Positions 16,986-25,972 of a DNA stretch of 64,000 bases are shown here, piece after piece. The position numbers were made by a program, and so were the translations under genes. The notes below the pieces were generated by a model. It searched no databases, was not told the origin of the DNA, and saw only the letters and a list, made by a program, of their open reading frames with translations. Each line of letters begins with the position of its first letter. Position 1 is the first letter of the stretch. Location of the stretch: assembly GCA_963763095.1 (NCBI GenBank), contig CAVXNR010000006.1, positions 248,001 to 312,000 of the forward strand. The letters are read 5' to 3'. The stretch comes from CAVUCH01 sp963763095. GTDB lineage: Bacteria; Acidobacteriota; Vicinamibacteria; Vicinamibacterales; JAENWD01.

Positions 16986-17289
16986 CCCGCTTCGTGACCT
17001 AGTGCGCCGACGCGGTGCTGTTGCTCCGCACGCGCCGTGCCACGCGTGGCCTGCTGGAATTAACTTCAACGTAACTTGTTCGTCTCGCCGACGTCACCGA
17101 CGGCAGTCAATCTTATGTGGTGCTCAACAGCTGGCGCGGCTGCTTTGCCTGCTCGCAATCGTCTCGAATCGTACGGCGGAGAAGTATTCATTTCGGAAAT
17201 CGGGGGCTACCACGCGGTCGCTCGATGTGGAGCCAGGTAACGATGCCGGTTAGCTCGTCTTTCAACTATCTGTGCGGAGGTGAATAACG

Positions 17290-20200
17290 ATGCCACACAC
17301 GAACTCTCGAGAGCAGTCGCTTGGAAACGGGGCGGGGCGACGCGCCTTCCGCGTGCGGACCGCCGCCCTCCCCTTCGGCATTGCGGCGCTACTGCTTGCG
17401 ACGCCGGTGCCCGGGAGCGCGCAAGGCAGTGCAACCGGCACGCTCGCCGGGATCGTCGTAGATGGCAGCGGCGCGGTGTTGCCTGGCGTCACGGTGGTCG
17501 CCCGGGGCCGTGATACCGGCCTCGCGCAGCAGACGGTCACCGGGAACGCCGGAGAATGGCGCATTCCCGTTCTGCCGGTCGGCTCGTACGAGCTCACCTT
17601 CGAGCTGGAGGGGTTCAGACGGCTCGTCCGCAGCGACGTCACCGTGGAGGCGGCAGTGACGCGCTCGCTCCCGGTGACCCTCGAGGTCGGGTCGATCTCC
17701 GAGTCGGTCACGGTCTCGGCTGACGCGATGCTGCTCACCCCTACCACTGCCGCCACGGCCCGAAGTCTCACGGCGGCGGAGCTCGTGGCCATCCCAACGT
17801 CGACGGGGAGCTTCACACATTTGCTATCCGCTGAGCCGGGCGTCAGCGCCGACCTGCCGCCCGTTCTGACCAACGGGACTGGCAACATCTCGCCGTCGGT
17901 GAACGGGACGCGCACCACGAGCACCAGTCTCTTCTTCAACGGGATCGACGCCACGAATCTCACGTCGAACGAAGGTTCGATGAGCGACAACATTTCGCCG
18001 GCGCCCGACATGCTGCGGGAAGTCAAGCTCCAGACCAGTCTGTATGACGCGTCAACGGGACGGTCCGGCGGCGGGAACTTCCAGCTCGTGACACAGAGCG
18101 GCTCGAACGCGCTTCACGGAACGCCCTGTTCAACCTCCAGCACGAAAAGCTGAACGCGAACGACTTCTTCTATAACAAGGACGGCATCGACAAGCCGAAG
18201 GCGCGTCGGAACGAAGGAGGCTTCACCGTCGGCGGACCGCTCCGTCAGAACCGGATCTTCTTCTTTGGCGGCTATCAGCGCACCCAGGCCGAGACGGGTT
18301 TCGTGCCCGACTGCCAGCAGCATCACCGTGCTCCCGCAGGCGCTGCAGTTGATCCACGGCGCGCGGACGCACGAGAACCTGCTGGCACGCGTTCGCCAGC
18401 TGAACCCTGCGTTCCCCAGTCGATCCCGAAGGCACAGTGCTCAGGTCCGAGCGACACGGCGTGCATCTCCGATGTCGCGGTGAACCTGCTCAACCTCAGA
18501 AATCCGGTGACCGGCGACTTCCTGATCCCGGCGCCGCGTGCGGGCGGCGCGGTGATCGGCAACGACATCAACGCGGCGGGCTCCACCGGCGGGAATCCCT
18601 TCATCCGCCAGCGCAACGTCGTCCCGGCCGAGTTCACGCAGGATCAGTACACGATGAAGCTCGACGGCCAGGTGACGGAGGAGCATCGCCTCAGCGGAAC
18701 GTTGTTCTACGCGAACTTCCCCGGCTTGGACCCGTTCCCGGACCCGTCGAGCCTGGCCTCGCCATTGACGCTGCGCCGCGCCGACCGCAACATGACCGTC
18801 GCGCTGTCGCGACACGCATGATCTGGGGCGCCAACAAGGTGAACGAGATGCGCGGCGGCCTGTTCTCCCTGAACAACATCGCGGCAGCTGGACGATGAGT
18901 TCCTCGGCATCACGAACGAGAGCGATCGGCGTGCCGAACCCGGCGAAATTCTTCGACGCCAGCGACGCGACCACGCGGCTCGGGCCACTACATCGGGGCG
19001 CCCGGCGGCACGCTGGACCGTTCTCGTTCGGCGGGCCAAACGACTCGTTCAACAGGCGCGAGCAGCGAACGTGGACGATCGGCGACACCCTGAGCTGGAC
19101 GCGGGCGCGCACGCGCTGCGGATCGGCGGCGAGTTCCGGCGCAGCGCGTTCGACACGAACCTGCCGGAGGAACAGGCGACGGAGTTCGAGAAGTTCGACA
19201 ATTTCACGCAGCTGCTGCGCGGCGTCGCGACCGAGGGCGACACGCAGTTCGGCATCACCGACAAGCGGTTCCGCTTCAATGACTTCAACGTCTTCCTCGC
19301 CGACGACTGGAAGCGTCGGCGCAACGCTGACCCTGAACTCTGGGCGTGCGCTACGAGTTCTTCGGGTTGGCCGACCGAAGCTCAACGGCCGGATCGGCAA
19401 CGTCGATTTCGAGGCGCTCACGAACTCCGAGAACCCGGTCGAACGCGTTCATCGTGCCGAGCAACGTGCAGAACACCGGCTTCGCGGCGATCGACGCGGC
19501 GATCGACGCGTCGCGCGGGCGGGCAACAAACACACGCTGAAGGGGCAGGACTGGAACAACTTCGCGCCGCGCGTCGGGCTTCGCCTGGGCGCCCGACGGA
19601 CGAAGTGGGTCGTCCGCGGCGGCTACGGCATCTTCTACGATCGCCCGTCGGCGGCTTTCATCAACACGGTGTTCAGCAACTACCCGTTCCTGCGCGAGCA
19701 GTGAGGTCACCTTCCCGAGCCGCGCCGTGCCGCTCGTGACGCGCGTGGTCGCAGCAGGATCCGAACTATCCCGTTCAATCAGTACCTGCCGAACCGGATC
19801 GTCCGGACGGCCGGCGCGAGCGGAACCTACCAGATCCGCGACGGTACGAACGTGACGCGCGGCGCCGACGGCTCGCTCGAACCCGATCGACCCGGCGACG
19901 GGGCTGCCGACACGCGGCAACATGGCCGAGACGTTCGAGTTCCGCGCCGTCGATCGCGACCTGCAGACACCGTACGATCCAGCAGTGCAACTTCGGCGTC
20001 CAGCGCGAGCTCGGGCGCAACATGGTCCTCGAGGTGCGCTACGTCGGGCAGCAAGGGACGAATCTGCTGGAGGCGCGTGCCTTCAACCAGGGGTACGACC
20101 TCAACGACCCGGCCACGCCGGACTACATCTTCAAGCGGTTCAACGACGCCTACGTCGCGGCGGGCAGTCCCGAACGGCCCGCTCAACGCGGCGCGACGGA

Positions 20201-21171
20201 GCGCGAGCGCGGGGTCGGGCAGGGCGTTCGGCTTCGCCGAACTCCGTCCCTGGGCGGCATGGTCGACTACAACCTGGCCAATGCGGCCGGGGCCTTGATT
20301 GGGTTCGAGGCGCGCGCGCCGATCCTCGGGTTCAACATCCCCGAGGCGGTCCTGCTGGCCAACACCGGCCGCTCGATCTACAACTCGCTGCAGATGAGCC
20401 TGCCTGAGGCGCATGTCGAACGGGCTGCAGTTCAACCTCGTCGTACACCTACTCGCGCTCGAAGGACACGAGCTCGGCGGATCCCGGGAGCACCGCCGGC
20501 GGCGGCAAGCCCGATGTGCCGAACGCAGGCTTCGTCGTGCAGGGCGACAAGCGCAACATCGACGCGAACTACGCGCTGTCGGACTTCGACCGGCCGCATC
20601 GGTTCAGCGGCAGCTTCGTCTGGGAGCTGCCCGGGCAGGGCATGCTCGGCGGGTTCCGGCTCTCGGGCTTCGTGCAGCTGCAGTCAGGCCTGCCGTACTC
20701 GATCTACTCGGCGGAGCCGGAGCTCGGAAACGCGTCGCAGTACGGCGACCTCGTGCGCGGCTCCGGCGGGCTCTATCGCCTGGGCTTCGGGCGGCCGAGC
20801 CTGTGCGGTACGCTCGACGAGCTGCGGCAGCACGGATCGGATCCGACGGAGGCGGCGTTCAACAGGAGCGTGCTCTGCTCGCCGACGACCACCGCGGGCG
20901 GCTACCCGGCAACCTGGGCTTCGGCAATCTCGGCCGCAACGTGCTGCGCGGCTTCTGGCAGCGCCGGGTGGACCTGAGCATCGCGAAGAGCTTCGGCCTC
21001 GGGGCCGAGCGCAAGGCCGAAATCCGCTGGGATGTCTTCAACGTGTTCAACAATGTGAACTACGCGCTGCCCAACAACGTGATCGGCGGCGCCGCGACCG
21101 ACTTCGGAAAAATCACGGACTCGGTCGGGGGACCGCGCGTGATGCAGTTCGGACTGCGGTTCCGCTTCTAG
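17290..21171 (+). pseudogene. TonB-dependent receptor (Oar-like, carboxypeptidase-regulatory domain), multiply frameshifted
   Basis: The gene begins at an ATG preceded by GGAGGTG (17276-17282). A signal peptide (FGIAALLLATPVPGSAQG) is followed by a CarboxypepD_reg beta-sandwich (GTLAGIVVDGSGAVLPGVTV) and a plug domain (LFFNGIDATNLTSNEGSMSD). After about 18120 the receptor continues in alternating frames: FFYNKDGIDKPKARRNEGGF, TASSITVLPQALQLIHGART, SIPKAQCSGPSDTACISDVA, QDQYTMKLDGQVTEEHRLSG, WVVRGGYGIFYDRPSAAFIN. It ends GGPRVMQFGLRFRF with the usual terminal Phe. At least a dozen single-base shifts occur, many in short C/G runs, yet the amino-acid sequence stays well conserved. It is either a recently dead gene or a poorly sequenced live one. 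The intact protein would be an outer-membrane receptor of ~1,250 residues. Confidence 0.88.
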
Positions 21172-21276
21172 CCTGATCTGGAGCGCTGGCGCGATCAGGA
21201 GGGCAATGTTGCACTCACACAACATGGGGGGCATCTGCCCGCTTGAACGCGCCTGCGCCACCCGAAATCGTCCCGG

Positions 21277-21462
21277 CTAGTGGTGTGTCGCGGATTCAGT
21301 GACGCGATCGAGGGCGGCCCGTCCTCGCTTGACCTTGGTGATGATGTCGTCGACGGTCTTGGTCCACACGAAGGGTTTCGGGTCGTCGTTCCAGTGTGAT
21401 GCCCACACGTCGATCGCGGCTCCGGCCTGCGCAAACGCAGCCGGAGGTCCGACCTTGTGTCA
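21277..21462 (-). pseudogene. IS630-family transposase C-terminal remnant
   Basis: On the minus strand the frame ending at TAG 21277-21279 reads AIDVWASHWNDDPKPFVWTK and then TVDDIITKVKRGRAALDRV, matching the conserved tail of IS630-type transposases (DDPKPFVWTKT). A stop precedes it at about 21460, so only ~60 codons remain. No terminal inverted repeats were identified. It marks past insertion activity between the TonB gene and the reductase gene. Confidence 0.65.
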
Positions 21463-21502
21463 CCGTTCCCAGTGGGCTTCTTCGCGTACCCGCTCAGATC
21501 GG

Positions 21503-22084
21503 TCAACGGCGCACTCGATAGCGTAGGTGGAGCACCCGGTTGCCCTGAATCGCCTCGTCAGGATCCTCCAACAGGTGTTGCGCGTGGACCGACCCGAAGT
21601 AGCGTTTGCCGGACCCGAACACGACGGGCGCGACGTCCATGCGCACCTCGTCGATCAGACCCGCGGCAAGCACCTGGCCACCGACGTCGCCAGCGGCGAC
21701 CTCGACCACGCGGTCACCCGCGAGCTCCTGCGCCTTGGCCATGGCAGCCTCAATGCCGTCGACGAAGTAGAACGGCGCCTCGGGATACCAGCCCTCGGGC
21801 CTGCCCCGGTGGGTCACGACGACGACGTGGTCGACCCCAGCCGGAGGTGTCCCGTCCCAGCCGTTCGTCATGTCGAAGACGTGGCGACCGACGATTGTCG
21901 CCCCGATCTGGTCCCAGTACGGCCGGATGTAGTCGTAGGACGTCTGCGACACCTTCAAGACGCCGCTCTCGTCCAACGGCACGTCACCGCTGAGCAACCA
22001 GTCGAACAGCGGTCCGGGCTGGTCGTTCTCGTCCGCGATGAAACCATCTACCGACACCGAGCTGTACATGACTACTTTGCCCAA
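21503..22084 (-). CDS. Dihydrofolate reductase-family protein (RibD C-terminal-like)
   Basis: A 193-residue protein with the N-terminal strand and loop GKVVMYSSVSVDGFIADEND typical of the YyaP/YwjB-type RibD C-terminal family. Also present are TIVGRHVFDMTNGWDGTPPA and the NADPH-binding region VVEVAAGDVGGQVLAAGLID, then EVRMDVAPVVFGSGKRYF. The fold is that of dihydrofolate/pyrimidine reductases, and the family's usual small-molecule substrate is undefined. The length is complete. Such genes are often carried next to AraC-type regulators on mobile stretches; the next gene upstream is a truncated AraC regulator. Confidence 0.88.
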   Translation of the reverse strand: MGKVVMYSSVSVDGFIADENDQPGPLFDWLLSGDVPLDESGVLKVSQTSYDYIRPYWDQIGATIVGRHVFDMTNGWDGTPPAGVDHVVVVTHRGRPEGWYPEAPFYFVDGIEAAMAKAQELAGDRVVEVAAGDVGGQVLAAGLIDEVRMDVAPVVFGSGKRYFGSVHAQHLLEDPDEAIQGNRVLHLRYRVRR

Positions 22085-22151
22085 CGGGTCCCTCCTCTGC
22101 TTTGGGGTGCCTCCAAGTTAACGTTTCGTGAGCTGTCGGTCTTGTAAGAAA

Positions 22152-22541
22152 TCAATCGACCGGCAACGGCCAGCTATCCAGCACGTGGCCAGGATGTTCG
22201 CGTAGGAACCGCCGCCGGACTTCGACGTACTGGGTCGGCGTGAGCCCGGTGAACGCCCGGAACTCGTGGCCGAAGTGGGCCTGGTCGAAGTAGCCTGCGC
22301 CACCGGCGAGGTCAGCCCGGTCGATTGGTTCAGCGGGGTTGATCGCGAACACGGTGGCGGCGAAGCGGAGGGTGCGGGCCAGCCGCTTCGGCATGATGCC
22401 GATGAGCTCCTTGAACCGCTGTGCCAGATGAGTGCTGCTGACACCGGCTGCCACGTTCAGGTCGCCGATCGCCACCGCCCCGGAGTGCAGCTCGCGGACC
22501 TGATGCTGGAGCACGGGGTCGGCGTGCCGCGGTACGGCCAT
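22152..22541 (-). CDS. AraC-family regulator, HTH domain only (N-terminus lost)
   Basis: A 129-residue frame holding the two AraC helix-turn-helix motifs: VAIGDLNVAAGVSSTHLAQR (first HTH) and LAGGAGYFDQAHFGHEFRAF with TGLTPTQYVEVRR (second HTH and signature). Full-length members carry an N-terminal sensor region of about 130 residues; only a few residues precede the DNA-binding domain here, and the upstream DNA gives no continuous sensor frame. It is either truncated or frameshifted upstream. It sits 67 bp upstream of the reductase gene on the same strand and may once have controlled it. Confidence 0.65.
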   Translation of the reverse strand: MAVPRHADPVLQHQVRELHSGAVAIGDLNVAAGVSSTHLAQRFKELIGIMPKRLARTLRFAATVFAINPAEPIDRADLAGGAGYFDQAHFGHEFRAFTGLTPTQYVEVRRRFLREHPGHVLDSWPLPVD

Positions 22542-23380
22542 ACGACTTGAAGCGACTCGATGCGGAATACTTCGTGAGAGGAGTAGCCTCTACAAACGGC
22601 CGCTGCGCGCGAGTTGCGCGCACGAGTCGAACGACAGAATCTTCACGAGCGATGGGCTCGGCATGCACGGTTCAAGACCCAACGAGGTAGAACCCGACGC
22701 GGTTCCAGCCTGCGCCGGCGAGCACAAGATACGTATCACCGACGCCGGTCCGCACCGCGTCCGCGAGAACCATGACCTCGAACGGCACCTTCTCGTCCGT
22801 GGTGCCGCCTTGGTCCTTGCCCGTGTACCAATCAATCAGCTTCATGCGTGAAGCGCACGAGATGCCATCCGGCGGTGATGAGCTGCCGTTCGATCGAGGC
22901 GTGACGATTCAGCAGGTCGGCAGCGCTCGCAAACTCGGACTTCCTCGGGGCCTGCCGATGCGAATCGCTGGAACAGGTACCCACGTCCGAGGCAGCACGC
23001 CGCGCAGCTCGTTTCCTCCCGGTCGCCGCGCCCGTAGTGCCAGGAGATCCATCGACTTCTGCGGGCACGCGGGCCCGGCAGTTGGCGCCATCCCAACGAG
23101 CGGCGGGGTTCGACATCTTGCTGCGCCGGAACGGGCGTATTCATCGAGACCTCAATCGTTACGTGGCTGACAGCCCCACGCCGTCCAGGCACGAACCGAC
23201 GATACGCACGTGCTGTAAGAACAGGTCGACGGTCCTGTAACAGAAGCGTTAAATCCGGGGGCGCCTGGCGGGGCCACTCAGGTTGATGCACGTCTCGCCG
23301 AGCGTCGTCTCGGAACCAGGCTGGCAGCTCGCCGTCGTGCTCGAGGGCTTTCCCGCGGAGTGCTGCTAGAGTGGCTCGCG
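22542..23380. other. ~840-bp region without a convincing full-length gene
   Basis: Only short, mutually overlapping minus-strand frames are seen. One at 22832-23116 ends with the protein-like stretch EFASAADLLNRHASIERQLI. It overlaps by 14 nt the small frame at 22672-22845. Neither matches a family I know, and the many competing frames suggest decay, as in the neighbouring TonB region. Confidence 0.4.
22672..22845 (-). CDS. Small hypothetical protein (57 aa)
   Basis: The frame runs from the ATG at 22843-22845 to TGA at 22672 and encodes MKLIDWYTGKDQGGTTDEKV followed by PFEVMVLADAVRTGVGDTYL and a Gly/Val-rich end. The composition is protein-like rather than that of a random GC-rich frame. It overlaps the end of an upstream minus-strand frame by 14 nt, so coupled translation is possible. 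No family is recognised. Confidence 0.25.
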   Translation of the reverse strand: MKLIDWYTGKDQGGTTDEKVPFEVMVLADAVRTGVGDTYLVLAGAGWNRVGFYLVGS

Positions 23381-25955
23381 ATGCCAGGTAAACGTCCGCT
23401 GCGCGTAACCGCGCTTCACGTCGGGGGTCTGTGGGCGATAGCTGTCGTTCAGCCCCTGCTCGATGTGCTGGGTCGCGCACCCGAGTTCTTCGTCGCCCAT
23501 CGTGCCGGGCCCACCGATCTCCTGCTGCTCCTGGCGGGGCTGCTCCTGGTGGCGCCTCTCGTGCCCATTGCGCTGGTCGCCGCGGCCGGTGTGCTGGGCC
23601 CGAGGGTCCGGTCGATCGTCACCGCGACCATCGTCGCGATGCTCGTGGGGCTGGTGGCGGTCCAGGTGGCGAAGCAGCTGGGCGTCACGCGCTGGACAGT
23701 TGCGGTGACGCCGGCGGTGGCTGCCGGCGTGATGACGGGGCTCTTGTACACCCGGTTCGCGGGGCTTCGCAGCTTCTTCACAGTGCTCGGGGCGGGCATC
23801 CTCATCGTCCCGGCCGCCTTTGCCCTCCAGCCAGGCATCCGGCGTCTCATCGTCCCGAACACGAGCCGGTCAGCGCCCGCGGACCCTGCCGCCGCGGGGT
23901 TTCGCCCGGCGCCGATCGTGCTGATGGTGTTCGACGAGCTGCCGCTCGTGTCGCTCCTCGATGCCGATCGGAACATCGATCCGGCTCTCTATCCGAGCCT
24001 GTCTGCGCTCGCACGCGACGGTGTGTGGTTCCGGAACGCCACCACCGTGAGCGACTACACCCGCTGGGCGGTGCCCGCAATCCTGACGGGCCGGCGCGCA
24101 CGACCGGACGCTGTTCCGACGGCAGCGGACCACCCTGACACGCTTTTCTCGTTCCTGGGCCGCACGCATCGGCTCGAGGTCATTGAGGCCGCCACGGGCA
24201 TGTGCCCTCGGCCGTTGTGTGAGGACCCCGAGGACTCACTCCGCCGGCGTTTCACCGGCATGGGCGGGGACCTCTCGATTGTCGCCGCCTATGTGTTCCT
24301 CACGCCTGATCTTCACGAGCGCCTGGAGCTGCCGGACCTCACCGCCAACTGGGGAGGGTTCAGCGCTGGCGCGGACGCCGGCCTGGATTTGTCACCGGGT
24401 GCGTGGCAGCGGCACGTGCAACAGCGTTTCAAGGACGACCGGCGGCGATTCGCCCAAGCCTTCATTGACGGGATCAGCGCGTCCGATCAGCAGCCCACGC
24501 TGTATTTTCTTCACGTTCTGCTGCCCCACCAGCCATGGGTGCTCCTGCCGAGCGGGCAGCGCAATGCGTCGCTGGCGCCGCTGCCGTCGGCGATGCGTGG
24601 GGTTCGCCGGGGCGACGATTGGGAGATCGCGCAGAACCAGCAGCGCCACCTGCTGCAGGTGGGGTACGTCGATAACGTCGTGGGTCGAGTCGTCGCGCGG
24701 CTGAAGGAGGCCGGCCTGTACGAGCGCGCCCTGCTGGTGATCACGGCCGATCATGGCGTTGCGATCACGAAGGGCCTGAATGTTCGCGGCTTCACGGTCG
24801 GGACTGCACCGGAGATCATGCGGGTGCCTCTGGTCATCAAGTTCCCGGCAGGCACCGAGACATCCGCTGTGCTTTCAGCCGTCACCCCGCACGGCCAACG
24901 CGTCAGCGATCGAAACGTGGAGACCGTCGACATTGCACCGACGGTTGCTCAGGTCCTCGGCCTCCGGCTCCCCTGGGCCACGGATGGAACATCGCTGCTC
25001 GACGTCTCCGCTCCGCCGCGCGGGGAGAAGCGCATCGCATATGACTCCGGCAAGGCGATTCAGCGGTACGGGCCCGAGGGGCCTCCTCTTGACGAGGTGC
25101 TGCGGCGGCGTCTCGAGACGTTCGGCGCGGCGAACACGTACCACATCCCCAGGCCACCCCGGTTCGGCGAGCTCGTCGGCCACGCGGCCGCCGAATACCG
25201 CGTCGTCGACCGTCCCGAGATGGCCGACGTACGGTACGCGTGGCAGTACAACACATTCGACCCCGGCGCGGACGCGGTGCCATTCGACGTCAGCGGTGAG
25301 CTGCGGGGCCGCAGTGAAGCCGCCGGGCCGGCATATCTCGCCATCGCGGTGAATGGCGTCATCCGAGCGGTGACGCGGACGTGGACGTCCAGATCGGGAT
25401 GGCTCGGAACACCACCCCTTGATTCCTGGCGGCGCGGGCAGAACTCGGTGGACGTGTACTCGATCGAGGAATCTGCGGGGCGCCCCGTGCTCGGGAGGAT
25501 GCACCGGCGTTCGTCGAGGCCGGATGACCTCAACCTGATCTCCGGCGCCGCCGCACAGGTACTGGGACATCCGCCAGGCCGGCTTTCACCGGCACCAGAG
25601 GATGGGACACGGCATCATCCGGTGGACCCGGGCAGACGCGGAGGTCACCGTCCCCCGCGTCGAGCGGGCGCCGTCGGCGCTTCGCCTGAGGATCGCCCGT
25701 GCGGTCGAGCCCGCCGCCAGGCTGACGGTGACAGCCAACGGCTGCACCGTCTACGACGGGGTCGTTCCGCACGAGGAATGGGAGACGACCCTGCCGCTCG
25801 CGCCCTGCAGGCTCGCAGGCGATCAGCTCACAATCAAGCTGGTGACCAGAGTTCCACCCCGTCCGGGCGAACAGCCGTCGCGAACCCAAGGTGTAGCCAT
25901 ACGATACCTGCACCTGCTGAACGAGGCCCCGACCGGTGGAACGGGCGCGCACTGA
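23381..25955 (+). CDS. Membrane sulfatase-fold (alkaline phosphatase superfamily) protein, copy 1, frameshifted near 25557
   Basis: The start ATG 23381 is chosen by alignment with copy 2. About five N-terminal TM helices (VPIALVAAAGVLGPRV and others) precede a sulfatase-fold domain. Its metal and nucleophile motifs are LMVFDELPLVSLL, then NATTVSDYTRWAVPAILTG, where a Thr takes the nucleophile place as in LTA-synthase-like enzymes, then FLHVLLPHQPWVLLPSG, and ITADHGVA. A conserved C-terminal beta region follows (VAINGVIRAVTRTW in copy 2). The frame is lost near 25557; the homologous tail resumes in another frame (MGHGIIRWTRADAEVTV) to TGA 25953-25955. The uninterrupted frame runs instead to 25966 with an unrelated tail. 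It is likely an envelope phospho- or sulfo-group transferase or hydrolase; the substrate is unknown. Confidence 0.75.
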
Positions 25956-25972
25956 GACCGAAGTAGCGCACG

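Noticed and set aside
22842..23480. 212-codon minus-strand frame before sulfatase-fold copy 1
   Set aside because: Extends into the start of the sulfatase-fold gene, is Arg-rich, and competes with another frame with better protein-like segments; no family seen.
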